From Desulfovibrio desulfuricans (GTDB lineage Bacteria; Desulfobacterota; Desulfovibrionia; Desulfovibrionales; Desulfovibrionaceae), in contig NZ_JANFYZ010000001.1 in NCBI RefSeq assembly GCF_024460775.1, positions 248,001 through 312,000 of the forward strand: a stretch of DNA of 64,000 nt. The letters are read 5' to 3'. Below are positions 36,702 to 45,974 of the stretch, piece after piece. Made by a program: the position numbers and the translations under genes. Position 1 is the stretch's first letter, and each line of letters opens with the position of its first letter. The notes under the pieces are model-generated. The model was not told the origin of the DNA, searched no databases, and saw only the letters and a program-made list of their open reading frames with translations.

Positions 36702-36737
36702 ACCCGGAAGTCTTACGAGACTTCCGGGTTTTTTTGT
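36702..36737 (+). terminator. Terminator after the tRNA gene
   Basis: ACCCGGAAGTCT (36702-36713) pairs perfectly with AGACTTCCGGGT (36718-36729) around TACG and is followed by a T-rich tract. Confidence 0.9.
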
Positions 36738-36741
36738 TTTT

Positions 36742-36776
36742 AGGCGCACACTGCTGTTGAGCAGCAGTGTGCGCCT
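36742..36776. repeat. Perfect 15-bp inverted repeat
   Basis: AGGCGCACACTGCTG and its exact complement flank TTGAG. It begins immediately after the tRNA terminator. The right side has no T-run, so it is not a standard plus-strand terminator; on the minus strand the stem is followed by a purine-rich run. Purpose unknown. Confidence 0.75.
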
Positions 36777-36942
36777 AAGGCAACTCCCCATACTTTTTTT
36801 CACTACCGCGACATGATGCTTTCAAAATTTTTGTAATGGTGTTATTCTAAAAGTCCTGCACCACACTCCGTCAGATCAACAATTTGCCGTCTTTCCGCCT
36901 ATAAAAATGAAAAACAGCACCATTTAAAACAAAGAGAACCCC

Positions 36943-37344
36943 ATGAAGGCCATTATAAGAAAAACACCAAAGAGCATGTATCAGCCTGTTGGAAACTATT
37001 CACATACAACCATCATACCCGCTGGCATGGACACCTATGTGTTTTCAGGGCAAATCGGCATCAGGGGTGACGGTTCTTTTCCAACGGCCTTTAACGATGA
37101 AGTGCAGCAACTCTTTACAAATATTAAAGTATTGCTCGATACGGAAGGACTGTCCGGACCAGATATTACCAAGGTTAATATCTGGTCCGTGAAAGAAATC
37201 GACTGGGATTATTTCGATAACGAGTGGGATAAGCTTTTTGGCAGCACTTACCCATCGATGACTATTGCGTATGTATCGGCATTAGGCCTGCCGGAAATCA
37301 GCATAGAAATTGATATCTGGGCTGCAAAGCAACCTCAGGGCTAA
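36943..37344 (+). CDS. RidA/YjgF/UK114-family protein
   Basis: 133 residues with the RidA signature pattern: YSHTTIIPAGMDTYVFSGQI at the N-terminus, NIKVLLDTEGL in the middle, and TIAYVSALGLPEISIEIDIW at the end. Classic RidA hydrolyses reactive enamines or imines from PLP enzymes, using an Arg near residue 105. Here the expected Arg position (normally RxxxxVxxLP) reads YPSMTIAYVSALGLP without the Arg, so classical deaminase activity is doubtful. The DNA is noticeably less GC-rich than its neighbours, suggesting acquisition beside the tRNA. The ribosome binding site is modest. Confidence 0.8.
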   Translation: MKAIIRKTPKSMYQPVGNYSHTTIIPAGMDTYVFSGQIGIRGDGSFPTAFNDEVQQLFTNIKVLLDTEGLSGPDITKVNIWSVKEIDWDYFDNEWDKLFGSTYPSMTIAYVSALGLPEISIEIDIWAAKQPQG

Positions 37345-37483
37345 GTGCAGCAGGGTGCTCTTCATGAGCAGAAGGGCGCCCTAACCATGGATAGCTGGCA
37401 TATTGCTCTGGCGAGGGAATTGATAACCTGCACCATACATGGTAATTTATTGAAAGTTCTTCATTGGCTACCTTGGGGGCATT

Positions 37484-37684
37484 ATGAAAGAAAAAACTGT
37501 CTACCGCTGCAAGCGCTGTGGTGATGTTTTTTACTGCCCGACTGGCATGCTGGACAAAGCCTTCTTTAACTTTCGGCGGGTTTTCAAGTTATTGTCATGC
37601 CCACGATGCGGAAGTACGCTTATACATGAAGAAGAGTACGTGGCTGAAAAAAAGAAACAGGACAATGCTGCAATAGATAAATAG
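37484..37684 (+). CDS. Small zinc-ribbon protein
   Basis: 66 residues with CKRCGDVFYCPTG and, after a basic helix, CPRCGSTLIHEEE, a two-knuckle zinc ribbon. The last about 15 residues are charged. GGGGG precedes the ATG by about 6 bases. The role is unknown; such small ribbons bind nucleic acid or act as regulators. It lies in the same AT-richer pocket as the RidA gene, but 139 bases apart, in which I see no other signal. Confidence 0.65.
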   Translation: MKEKTVYRCKRCGDVFYCPTGMLDKAFFNFRRVFKLLSCPRCGSTLIHEEEYVAEKKKQDNAAIDK

Positions 37685-37830
37685 CCTGATCTGGTTATGC
37701 ACAGGCAGGCAATATTTTTGCCATCCAGCAAAACAGGCTCGCGTTATAACCAATATATACGGCGTTTATGCCTTGTGGTGCGCAAAAGCGTACGGGGCAT
37801 AAACGCCTTGCCTTTTACTCCGGTGCCGTC

Positions 37831-38832
37831 ATGCAGTTTATACATTTGCCCCACAACGCCAAGCCCGAGCAGTACGCAACGTGGCACAGCGCAGCTCTGC
37901 ACAGCGCTCAGGCCGACCCTTTCAGTTGTACGCCAGCATGGCAACTTGCCTTTCATGATGCCTTTGGTCCCAAGCGGCGTTTGTTGTTTGCAGAAGCCGA
38001 CGGCAGTGTTATTGCCCTTGCGGAAGGCCTTGTTTCGCCAGAAGAAATCTACATCACGCCCCTTGAACCCTCGTGGTTCTTTGGCTGCCCGCTGCTGGGC
38101 AGCCATGCCCCGCAGCTATTTGCCGACGCCATGCACTTTTTTACCAGAACCTATGCCCCCAGATTTCCCAAGGTTCTTGTGGGCGGCCTTGGCCCTGGCC
38201 TGGATTATGTGCAGAACATGCTCAACAAAACAGGCATGCCGCTCCAGGCGCACCTCGTAAAAGCGGGCATTCAGGGATCGGCTTCACTTGCTGGCGGGCT
38301 GGACGGCTATCTTTCGCGCCGCTCGGCCAATCTGCGCCGCAACCTGAAACGTTCGGCCAAGAAGGCGCACGAGCTGGGCATCTCTTATGAACGGGTGCTG
38401 CCTTCAACGGAAGACGAAGCAAAGGCAGCGTATGCCCGCATGATCGCTGTTGAACGCACAAGCTGGAAGGGGATTGACCACTGCGGCATGGCGGAGCCGG
38501 GCATATGCGATTTTTACGCATTTCTGCTCCAGCGGCTCGCGCCGGAAAAGGGTGCGCGCGTCATTTTTGCCCGCCGTGAAGATACGGACGTGGGCTTCAT
38601 TTTTGGAGGCCTGGCAGGGGATATCTATCGCGGACAGCAGTTCAGCTATGCGCAGGATTGCCATGAGCTTTCACTGGGCAACCTCATGCAGATTGAAAAA
38701 ATCCGCTGGCTCTGCGAGGAAGGTGTGCAACGTTATGACATGGGGCCTCTTGATGGCCCCAAAATGCAATATAAGACGCACTGGACGGAAACGGCCTTTC
38801 CCATCAGGACATGGCTCATAGAAAAGGCCTGA
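37831..38832 (+). CDS. GNAT-fold acyltransferase (FemAB/BioF2-like)
   Basis: 333 residues. The C-terminal half carries a GNAT/FemAB-like core: GYLSRRSANLRRNLKRSAKKA, RMIAVERTSWKGID, then VIFARREDTDVGFIFGGLAGDIY and YDMGPLDGPKMQYK. This matches the BioF2-like acetyltransferase domain often found near polysaccharide or lipid genes. The substrate is unknown. ATG 37831 is chosen by family fit; the frame extends to 37768. It is convergent with the methyltransferase gene, with 48 bases between their ends. Confidence 0.75.
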   Translation: MQFIHLPHNAKPEQYATWHSAALHSAQADPFSCTPAWQLAFHDAFGPKRRLLFAEADGSVIALAEGLVSPEEIYITPLEPSWFFGCPLLGSHAPQLFADAMHFFTRTYAPRFPKVLVGGLGPGLDYVQNMLNKTGMPLQAHLVKAGIQGSASLAGGLDGYLSRRSANLRRNLKRSAKKAHELGISYERVLPSTEDEAKAAYARMIAVERTSWKGIDHCGMAEPGICDFYAFLLQRLAPEKGARVIFARREDTDVGFIFGGLAGDIYRGQQFSYAQDCHELSLGNLMQIEKIRWLCEEGVQRYDMGPLDGPKMQYKTHWTETAFPIRTWLIEKA

Positions 38833-38880
38833 ACACCGCCAAAAGGGCAGGGGGCAACAGACCCCGCAGCCCGCATGCCA

Positions 38881-39708
38881 TCACAGGTTAGCGTTCCAGA
38901 AAAGCATGGCCACCCGCGAGCTGCCAGTTTCGTGCACCATGCCGTTCTTGCTCATGGCGCACAGTTTGTCTGCCAGGGCGATCTCTTGCACCTCTGTGAG
39001 CTGGCCTCTACTGTTAAAATGCCGCGTGTACATCACAATGGCTTCTTCCAGCGGGCATTCAGAATCCCACGTGCGCTCAAGGTATTCCACTTCTGGATAA
39101 TAACCCTGCAACCACAGGATATTGAAGGCGCAGTAAAGCCCCCGCCGGGTATAGTCGTCGTCATTCGTTGCACCAACAACTGGCGCAAGTTCCCTGCGCA
39201 CAGAATTATCGCCAGTAACCTGCGTGATAAGGCAGCAGTAGCCCCGCGAGGCCTCTGTCATTTTTTCAAGAGTAACATGGTCATACACGGCAGGAGTGCG
39301 CGAGGCGAAAACAAGCTGAAACCGTTTTTGCCAGCCAAGCTGCTTCAGATCCGCAGTATCCCAGTCAAGCACGTGAAAACGGGCGTTTTCCATACCAGCT
39401 TGTTGCGCATTTTTATTTGCGTATTCGATCATACCGGGCGCGATATCAAAACCTTCAACCTTGCCAGCCAGTCCCGCAAAAATCAGGGCATGCCTGCCTG
39501 GCCCGCAGCCTATGTCCAGCACGGCATCAGCCTTGCCAACCTTGGCGCGCGCTGCAACCTTTGCAACAAGATCGCGACGGTACGCGCTGGAATCTTCCTC
39601 GGCCGAATGGGTATTGAACGACTGGGCGCGGCGGCTCCAGAACTCCGCCAGATCTGTGCGATCCGGCTGCCTGTCTGCCCAGAATGCTTCAAATTGTTTT
39701 ATGTCCAT
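38881..39708 (-). CDS. Class I SAM-dependent methyltransferase
   Basis: 275 residues. Motif I is VLDIGCGPGRHALIFAGLAG (about 65-84), followed by VEGFDIAPGMIEYA (acidic loop binding the ribose of SAM), typical of UbiE/Methyltransf_25-type enzymes. No clear substrate-defining domain is seen. ATG at 39708; an in-frame TTG two codons upstream is possible. It lies downstream of dctA on the same strand but behind two terminator hairpins, so it has its own promoter. A candidate metabolite methyltransferase of unknown substrate. Confidence 0.8.
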   Translation of the reverse strand: MDIKQFEAFWADRQPDRTDLAEFWSRRAQSFNTHSAEEDSSAYRRDLVAKVAARAKVGKADAVLDIGCGPGRHALIFAGLAGKVEGFDIAPGMIEYANKNAQQAGMENARFHVLDWDTADLKQLGWQKRFQLVFASRTPAVYDHVTLEKMTEASRGYCCLITQVTGDNSVRRELAPVVGATNDDDYTRRGLYCAFNILWLQGYYPEVEYLERTWDSECPLEEAIVMYTRHFNSRGQLTEVQEIALADKLCAMSKNGMVHETGSSRVAMLFWNANL

Positions 39709-39787
39709 GTTCAAAACCTTTGTTTGCGCGCAATGCTGCGCCGTAGTCCAGCAATGTTTTGCAAGGTTACAAGGAGACGGAGTGGGA

Positions 39788-39823
39788 ATAAAGAAAAATC
39801 AGCCCGCTGTTTCTGCGGGCTGA
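39788..39823 (-). terminator. Terminator (minus strand) downstream of dctA
   Basis: TCAGCCCGC (39799-39807) pairs with GCGGGCTGA (39815-39823); on the minus strand the stem is followed by TTTTTCTTT. It is the second hairpin past the dctA stop. Confidence 0.75.
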
Positions 39824-39865
39824 CAGGCATCCAGTGGATGTCCTTTGACGAGATAGATGGAGCAG

Positions 39866-39907
39866 GGGAAAACCCTCTGCCCGGACACGGATTTCAGCCG
39901 GGCAGGG
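39866..39907 (-). terminator. First terminator hairpin after dctA
   Basis: On the minus strand CTGCCCGG, a 13-base loop and CCGGGCAG are followed by AGGGTTTTCCCC, 15-20 bases after the dctA stop. Confidence 0.6.
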
Positions 39908-39921
39908 GCAGTTTATGAAGG

Positions 39922-41208
39922 CTAAACAATGGGGACGGGCTGGCCTACCACTTTTTTGCGATCAAGCTCTTCATGCAGCTTTTCCACATCCAGGTTGCCA
40001 GTAACCCTTGAAACAAAGATGGTTGCAACACCATTGCCCACAAGGTTTGTGAGCGCGCGGGCTTCAGACATGAAGCGGTCAATGCCGAAGATAACGGCAA
40101 TGCTCTCTGGCGGTATGCTGCCCACAGAACTCAGCGTTCCGGCCAGCACAATAAAGCCGCCGCCAGTAACTGCAGCCGCCCCCTTGGACGAAATAAGCAG
40201 AATACCCAGGAGCACAAGCTGATCGCCCAGCGGCATGGGCGTATTGGTGGCCTGGGCAAGGAATATGGCCGCCATTGTGAGATAAATGGCTGTTCCATCA
40301 AGGTTGAAGGAATAGCCAGCTGGGATCACAAGATCCACAACACTTTTGTTGCAGCCAACTTTTTCCATCTTGCGCAGCATGTTTGGCAGTACGGATTCAG
40401 AAGAAGAGGTGCCAAGCACGATAAACAGTTCTTCACGAATATAGCGCACAAACTTGAAGATGCTGAATCCGCAGCTGAAGGAGATGGTCCCCAGAATGAA
40501 CACGACAAAAAGGATGCTTGTAACGTAGAAGCACACAATGAGCTCGCCAAGTACAAGGACAGAGCCAATACCCTCCTTGCCGATGGTAAAAGCCATTGCG
40601 CCGAACGCGCCAATGGGAGCCACATGCATGATAATGCCGATAACCTTGAACAGCACTTCGGAAAGGCTCTTGATGAGGTCAAAACACAGCTTGCCCTTTT
40701 CGCCGCTGTAATTCAGGGCAAAGGCAAACAGCATGGCCACCAGCAGCACCTGGAGGATCTCGCCGCTGGTAAAGGCAGAAACAAAGGTATTGGGAATGAT
40801 GTTGAGGAAGAAGTTGACGATATTGTTGTCTTTGGCCTTGCCAGCATATTGGGCGGCAATGTTTTTGTCCGCAGCGTTGAAGGCGCTAACGTCAACATTC
40901 ATGCCCACGCCGGGCTGGGCCAGGTTGACCACCACAAGGCCGATAGCAAGTGCCGTAAGCGTAATGACGGTAAAGTACACCAGCGCTATACCGCCAGTTT
41001 TGCCCACCGCCTTGATATCTTTCATGCCAGCTATGCCGGTAACAACGGTTGAAAAAATCAAGGGCGCGATGATCATTTTAATGAGGTTGATGAAGCCCTT
41101 GCCCAAGGGTTGCATCTTGACGGCCAGTTCAGGATAAAAGTGACCCAAAAGAATGCCAATGAATATGGCAATGAGAACCTGCACATACAAAATTTTCAAG
41201 TACTTCAT
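39922..41208 (-). CDS. dctA: C4-dicarboxylate:cation symporter DctA
   Basis: 428 residues, about eight to ten hydrophobic segments, inner membrane. It takes up succinate, fumarate and malate with protons or sodium. Diagnostic segments are [19 protein letters not shown], the hairpin [13 protein letters not shown] (about 276-288), [19 protein letters not shown] and [15 protein letters not shown], all of the DAACS family. AGGA precedes the ATG. A clear operator or activator site was not recognised; the AT-rich region upstream probably holds its promoter. In a sulfate reducer the carrier would supply fumarate or malate for respiration or fermentation; this is inferred. Confidence 0.93.
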   Translation of the reverse strand: MKYLKILYVQVLIAIFIGILLGHFYPELAVKMQPLGKGFINLIKMIIAPLIFSTVVTGIAGMKDIKAVGKTGGIALVYFTVITLTALAIGLVVVNLAQPGVGMNVDVSAFNAADKNIAAQYAGKAKDNNIVNFFLNIIPNTFVSAFTSGEILQVLLVAMLFAFALNYSGEKGKLCFDLIKSLSEVLFKVIGIIMHVAPIGAFGAMAFTIGKEGIGSVLVLGELIVCFYVTSILFVVFILGTISFSCGFSIFKFVRYIREELFIVLGTSSSESVLPNMLRKMEKVGCNKSVVDLVIPAGYSFNLDGTAIYLTMAAIFLAQATNTPMPLGDQLVLLGILLISSKGAAAVTGGGFIVLAGTLSSVGSIPPESIAVIFGIDRFMSEARALTNLVGNGVATIFVSRVTGNLDVEKLHEELDRKKVVGQPVPIV

Positions 41209-41882
41209 GGCTGGAATCCTGGCTTATGGCCTGATGTAAGTCTTGTTTCTCAGCTCTAGATACACCAAAAAATTCTTTTTTAAAATTGCAATTTAAATTT
41301 TACGTCAAGGTGGTATGATTATTTTTGACAAAATAACGCTTACTTTTTTGTTATAAAAATCGTACATAGCAGTATTTTTCTCTAAAAAAAATATATAATG
41401 AAAACAAACAAAAATATTACTATGATTATATAATATAGTAATTGACTCCATAATATTGAATCCAAATTTTATTTTTAAAAAACTGTTTGTATGTTCCAAC
41501 AATTTTTTTATGTACAACGTACAATAGTCATTGAATGATGTATCACTGCATTGATCATAATTGCAATCAAATTATTTTTTTAACTAGTTGCATGAAAAAC
41601 AACTGTTTGATTGAACAGTATAATTATAATTAGTAACATAAATAAGTATCTATAGCGCCACCTCAATTATCATCTATTGTTTTACCCTTGTCTTACCTCT
41701 GTGCATACTCATGGCATGGTGGCAATGGCTGCACAAAAAATATCCACCTGTATAAATTTGATTCAGCACCTACCAAAAGGCCCGAAAAAATCAGGACTAA
41801 AAAGACAATTGTTTTCCTTGTGCGGATGGCGTAATATGGCGGACTTGAGCAATAAGCCCAGCTTGTAAGGAGCAGGAAAACT
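41209..41882. other. AT-rich intergenic region between dctA and the S1-like gene
   Basis: 674 bases, far more AT-rich than the rest of the window, especially 41270-41670, with many T and A runs. The ORF on the minus strand at 41305-41517 looks like chance coding in AT-rich sequence. A short inverted repeat, ACTGTTtgattGAACAGT, lies near 41603-41621. The region probably carries regulatory DNA for both divergent genes. No conserved RNA gene or further protein was recognised. Confidence 0.7.
41809..41837 (+). promoter_or_regulatory. Putative sigma-70-type promoter of the S1-like gene
   Basis: TTGTTT (41809-41814) and TAATAT (41832-41837) are exactly 17 bases apart, placing the start near 41844, about 38 bases before the ATG. 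Confidence 0.6.
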
Positions 41883-43352
41883 ATGACCGAGGATAAGTTC
41901 GCAACCTCCATGTCGGAGGAAGGCGCTGAGGATTTTGCCGCCATGCTGGCGGCCCACGACACCGCTTCAAACCGCCTGCAGCCCGGCCAGAAAGTGACCG
42001 GAACTGTAATTGCCATCACTGGCGACAGCGTTTTTGTGGACGTGGGCATAAAGGTTGACGGCATCATTGACCGCAAAGACATTCTTGATGCCGAGGGCAA
42101 TGAAAGCGTTAAGCCCGGCGACAGCCTCGAAGCGTGGGTTACTGGTGTTTCCTCGCAAGAGATTCGCCTTTCCCGCTCCATGAGCGGCAGCGGCGTTGCC
42201 GCGCTTGAAGAAGCCCGCGATGCGGCGGTGCCGGTTGACGGCCGCATAACCGCAGTGTGCAAGGGCGGCTATACGGTTGACGTGCTTGGCAAGCAGGCCT
42301 TCTGCCCTGGCAGCCAGCTTGGCGTTGCCACGTCTGAAGACGCCGCCGAAGTTGTGGGCCGCAGCATGCCGTTTCTGGTTATCCGCGTTGAAAACCGCGG
42401 CAGAAATGTTGTGGTTTCGCACCGCGCCATTGTTGAGCGCGAACGCGCCGAACAGCTTGATGCCCTGCTTGAAAGCCTCAAGCCCGGCGACATGGTTGAA
42501 GGCAAGGTCACGCGTTTCGCCGCTTTTGGCGCATTCATGGAACTTGCTCCTTCTGTTGAAGGCATGATCCATCTTTCCGAACTTTCCTGGTCGCGCGTGG
42601 GCGCTCCTGACGAAGCCGTGTCGCTTGGCGACACCGTGCGCGCCAAGGTTATCTCCATCAGCAAGGACAGCAAGGGCCACGTGCGCATTTCGCTTTCGCG
42701 CAAGCAGGCCGAGGGCGATCCCTGGCAGGATGTGACCACCAGACTTGAGTCTGGTACGGTTGTTTCCGGCAAGGTTGTGCGCCTCGCGCCCTTTGGCGCT
42801 TTTGTGGAGCTTCTGCCCGGTATTGAAGGCCTTGTGCATATTTCTGAACTGTCGTGGACAAAGCGCGTGGCCAAGGCCGAAGACGTGCTTGCGGCGGGCG
42901 AAGTCGTTTCGGTTAAAATCAAGGAAATCAACCTTGAAAATCACCGTATTTCCCTGAGTCTGCGCGATGCGGAAGGCGACCCGTGGAAGGAAGCCGCCCA
43001 GCAGTTTGCCGTTGGTTCAACGGTAAGCGGCACGGTTGAAAGCCGCACTCCCTACGGTCTCTTTATTACGCTGGCCCCTGGCATCACCGGTTTGCTGCCC
43101 GCTGGCGTCATCAAGAATTCCAAGCAGGGCAACCAGTACAGCAAATTGGACAAGGGCGACACCGTCACCCTTACTGTACAAAATTTGGACACCAGCGCCA
43201 GACGCATCAGCCTTGCCCCTGAAGGTGAACAAGCTGCCCAACCCGCCGAAGACAAGGCATGGAAGCAGCATACATCCGCCGGAAGCTCCAACAGCGGGTC
43301 TGGAATGAACATCATGGCACAGGCTTTGCAGAAGGCTCTGAAAAATAAGTAA
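41883..43352 (+). CDS. S1 RNA-binding protein with five S1 repeats (30S ribosomal protein S1-like)
   Basis: 489 residues. Five S1 OB-fold repeats start near 34, 118, 202, 290 and 377, with typical segments FGAFMEL, EGMIHLSELS, FGAFVELLPGIEGLVHISELS and NHRISLSLRDAEGDPW. Canonical S1 in these bacteria has six repeats, so this may be a paralogue rather than the main ribosomal protein. Repeats 1 and 2 are the most divergent. AAGGAG precedes the ATG. The DegP gene follows 14 bases after the stop, so they are cotranscribed. The role is probably mRNA binding in translation or degradation. Confidence 0.85.
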   Translation: MTEDKFATSMSEEGAEDFAAMLAAHDTASNRLQPGQKVTGTVIAITGDSVFVDVGIKVDGIIDRKDILDAEGNESVKPGDSLEAWVTGVSSQEIRLSRSMSGSGVAALEEARDAAVPVDGRITAVCKGGYTVDVLGKQAFCPGSQLGVATSEDAAEVVGRSMPFLVIRVENRGRNVVVSHRAIVERERAEQLDALLESLKPGDMVEGKVTRFAAFGAFMELAPSVEGMIHLSELSWSRVGAPDEAVSLGDTVRAKVISISKDSKGHVRISLSRKQAEGDPWQDVTTRLESGTVVSGKVVRLAPFGAFVELLPGIEGLVHISELSWTKRVAKAEDVLAAGEVVSVKIKEINLENHRISLSLRDAEGDPWKEAAQQFAVGSTVSGTVESRTPYGLFITLAPGITGLLPAGVIKNSKQGNQYSKLDKGDTVTLTVQNLDTSARRISLAPEGEQAAQPAEDKAWKQHTSAGSSNSGSGMNIMAQALQKALKNK

Positions 43353-43366
43353 CCAGGAGCTTTTCC

Positions 43367-44794
43367 ATGATGATAAAAAAATGTCTTGCAGCCATGCTTG
43401 CCGTGACCTTTCTTGCGGCATCGCAGCTTGCCCAGGCAGCCAATCTGCCCGACTTCAGCGAACTGGCGGCCAAAAGCGGCCCGGCAGTCGTAAACATCGG
43501 TACGGAACGGAAGGCCAGCGGTAACAGCCAGGACGATCTCATGGGGGAAATGTTCCGCAATATGCCGCCAGGATTTGACAAATTCTTTGACCAGTTCGGC
43601 GGCAAGCGCGGTGGCAAGCGCCCCCAGATGAAACAGAAGTCACTGGGATCCGGCTTTATTGTCTCCGCTGACGGCTATATTGTTACCAACAATCATGTGG
43701 TTGCCGATGCGGATGTTATCCGTGTGACCCTTGATCAGAGCAATGGCAAAAGCGAAGCCATCACGGCCAAGCTGGTTGGCGCAGATGAAGAAACCGACCT
43801 CGCCCTGCTGAAAATTGAAACCAAAAAGACCTTGCCCTACCTTGCGTTCGGCAATTCGGATGAACTGCGGATAGGCGAGTGGCTGCTGGCCATCGGCAAC
43901 CCCTTTGGGCTCGACCACTCGGTGACGGCGGGTATTCTTTCGGCCAAGAACCGCAACATACACGCTGGCCCCTTTGACAACTTTCTGCAGACGGATGCCT
44001 CCATCAACCCCGGCAACAGCGGCGGCCCGCTGCTGAACATGGCCGGGCAGGTGATTGGCATCAACACGGCCATTATTGCGAGCGGGCAGGGCATTGGCTT
44101 TGCCATTCCGAGCAACATGGCCGCCAAGATCATCGACCAGATCAAGTCCGGCAAAAAGATCAGCCGTGGCTGGATTGGCGTTGGTATTCAGGATGTTGAA
44201 GAAAATACCGCCAAGGCGCTGGGCCTCAAGGACGCCAAGGGCGCGCTTGTGGGCAGCGTTATGGAAGGCGAACCTGCTGCCAAGGCTGGCATGAAAGACG
44301 GCGACATCATTGTTTCCGTTGACGGCAAGGCAATTGATGACGCCGCGGCCCTGCTGCGCGTGATTGCCGACAAAACCCCCGGCAGCAAGGCTGCAATAAC
44401 GGTGTGGCGCGATGGCAAAACCACTGAACTTTCCGTGACGCTTGGCGAACGCAAAACCTCGCAGACAGGCGACCAGAACGGCAAGGATCAAAAGCAGAAG
44501 GATGAAGGTTTGCTTGGTATTTCCGTCCGTCCGCTGACGGATGAAGAACGACGCGACCTCAAGATTGAGAAGAACGAAGGGCTGGTCATTATTGACGTCA
44601 ATCCTGAAAAGCCCGCTGCTGAAGCCGATCTGCGCCCCGGCGACGTGATTCTCAAGGCCAACCTCAAACCCGTTCGCAGTGCTGCGGATCTGTCGAAAAT
44701 CGTCAACGATGAAGGCGTCGCCCGCGGTGCCGTCATGTTGCAGATTTCACGGCGAGGCGATGTGTACTTCCGAACTGTAAGCCTGAGCAAGTAG
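43367..44794 (+). CDS. degP: DegP/DegQ-family periplasmic serine endoprotease
   Basis: 475 residues. A Sec signal peptide spans 1-25 (hydrophobic core AAMLAVTFLAASQ, cut after AQA). The trypsin-like domain holds the triad His in NNHVV (about 109), Asp in ETDLALL (about 142) and Ser in PGNSGGPL (about 218). Two PDZ domains follow, about 262-350 and 385-470. It degrades misfolded envelope proteins, and the first PDZ probably helps gate activity, as in E. coli DegP. The Gly/Lys-rich loop at about 72-88 corresponds to the LA loop. GGAG precedes an ATGATG start. Confidence 0.95.
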   Translation: MMIKKCLAAMLAVTFLAASQLAQAANLPDFSELAAKSGPAVVNIGTERKASGNSQDDLMGEMFRNMPPGFDKFFDQFGGKRGGKRPQMKQKSLGSGFIVSADGYIVTNNHVVADADVIRVTLDQSNGKSEAITAKLVGADEETDLALLKIETKKTLPYLAFGNSDELRIGEWLLAIGNPFGLDHSVTAGILSAKNRNIHAGPFDNFLQTDASINPGNSGGPLLNMAGQVIGINTAIIASGQGIGFAIPSNMAAKIIDQIKSGKKISRGWIGVGIQDVEENTAKALGLKDAKGALVGSVMEGEPAAKAGMKDGDIIVSVDGKAIDDAAALLRVIADKTPGSKAAITVWRDGKTTELSVTLGERKTSQTGDQNGKDQKQKDEGLLGISVRPLTDEERRDLKIEKNEGLVIIDVNPEKPAAEADLRPGDVILKANLKPVRSAADLSKIVNDEGVARGAVMLQISRRGDVYFRTVSLSK

Positions 44795-44809
44795 CAGGCA
44801 CAACTACAC

Positions 44810-44842
44810 GGGCTGCCTCTTAACCGGGGCAGCCCTTTTTTT
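44810..44842 (+). terminator. Rho-independent terminator after degP
   Basis: GGGCTGCC (44810-44817) pairs with GGCAGCCC (44828-44835), followed by seven T. The T tract ends five bases before the next start codon. Confidence 0.88.
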
Positions 44843-44846
44843 ATCC

Positions 44847-45872
44847 ATGAGCTTACGCATACTCAACATTGGCGGGCCGTATCTGGCCTCCGCCCTCAAA
44901 CGCCTTGGGCACCACGTCATCACGGCGCATCCGGCAGCAGACGCCGACATTCCCTCACCGCACCCGTATTCTGTGCGACAACTCCTGAACCGCCTTGATA
45001 CACTCGGTTTTGCGCCTGACGCACTTTTCTATTGCGATGACGGCAACATGCCAGAACTGCTTGATCCGGAAAATGCCCCCTGGCCTTCGGTGCGTTATTC
45101 CATTGATACCTACTGCAACCCCTGGCACATCCCGTATTCCAACGGTTTTGACGCAACCCTTGTGGCGCAGAAAGACTACGTGGAAGTATTTTCGCACGAG
45201 GGCATACCGGCGCGCTGGTTTCCGCTGTTTTATCCCCAGATTCTTGAGCCAGTGGGGGATTTTGCTGCCCGCGACATCCCCGTAGCCTTTGTGGGAACCC
45301 TCGGGCACAAAAATAACCCGGACCGCGCGCCATTTCTCAAGGCCTTTCGCGCCAGACAGCCGCTGGTGGCAATTTCTGGCGATTACAAGCCCATCTTTAC
45401 GCGCAGCCGCATTGTTCTTAACCAGACGGCGGCTTCGGAAGTGAATTTTCGCTGCTTTGAGGCTATCGCCTGCGGCGCGGCCCTACTAATGGAAACCTGC
45501 GGCAACGGCCTGAACGAACTCTTTGTTCCCGGCGAGGAAATTCTGCCCACATACCAGCGCAACGATGCGCAGGCAGCCGCGGCCATTGCCGCAGAAACCC
45601 TCGCAAACCCCGAAAAACTCGCGAAAATTGCCCAAGCCGGGGGCAGAGCAGTGGCCCGGCGCCATACAGACACGGCGCGCGCGGTCAGCCTGACGCAGAT
45701 GCTCGCAGAAATGTGCGCCACTCAGGCGCACCGGGAGCGGCTTGAGCAGTCGCTTGAAAAGCGCACTGCTCTTGTACGCGGTGCATATGGCATGCTTTCC
45801 AGCGAGCTTTTTGACCCACAGCTTGAAGAACACCGCGATTTTTTTGAAAAAATGTGCCTTCGTCAGCCATAG
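44847..45872 (+). CDS. Glycosyltransferase (CgeB/GT1-like)
   Basis: 341 residues. The N-terminus reads MSLRILNIGGPYLASALKRL. The C-terminal nucleotide-sugar region has VLNQTAASEVNFRCFEAIAC and GAALLMETCGNGLNELF, then a helical tail, the pattern of glycosyltransferases with a DUF3880/CgeB-like N-domain. Acceptor and donor are unknown; related genes glycosylate flagellin or cell-surface polymers. No ribosome binding site is seen: the start codon abuts the T tract of the upstream terminator. Other in-frame starts would cut conserved residues. Translation could use a leaderless mRNA or coupling. Confidence 0.7.
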   Translation: MSLRILNIGGPYLASALKRLGHHVITAHPAADADIPSPHPYSVRQLLNRLDTLGFAPDALFYCDDGNMPELLDPENAPWPSVRYSIDTYCNPWHIPYSNGFDATLVAQKDYVEVFSHEGIPARWFPLFYPQILEPVGDFAARDIPVAFVGTLGHKNNPDRAPFLKAFRARQPLVAISGDYKPIFTRSRIVLNQTAASEVNFRCFEAIACGAALLMETCGNGLNELFVPGEEILPTYQRNDAQAAAAIAAETLANPEKLAKIAQAGGRAVARRHTDTARAVSLTQMLAEMCATQAHRERLEQSLEKRTALVRGAYGMLSSELFDPQLEEHRDFFEKMCLRQP

Positions 45873-45974
45873 CTCCATAAATACCTGGTAATGCATCAAG
45901 GGATGCATCCTGCATTGCAGGCATGTGCGATAGGGCATATAGTTGGCAGAGCACCACTTTTTGGAGGAATATCA

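Noticed and set aside
41249..41268. GG-N10-GC pair upstream of dctA resembling a sigma-54 promoter
   Set aside because: Only the dinucleotides match; the surrounding bases do not fit the -24/-12 consensus, although dctA is often sigma-54 controlled elsewhere.
41305..41517. 70-residue minus-strand ORF in the AT-rich gap
   Set aside because: Low-complexity composition expected from A/T-rich DNA, no ribosome binding site, no family features.
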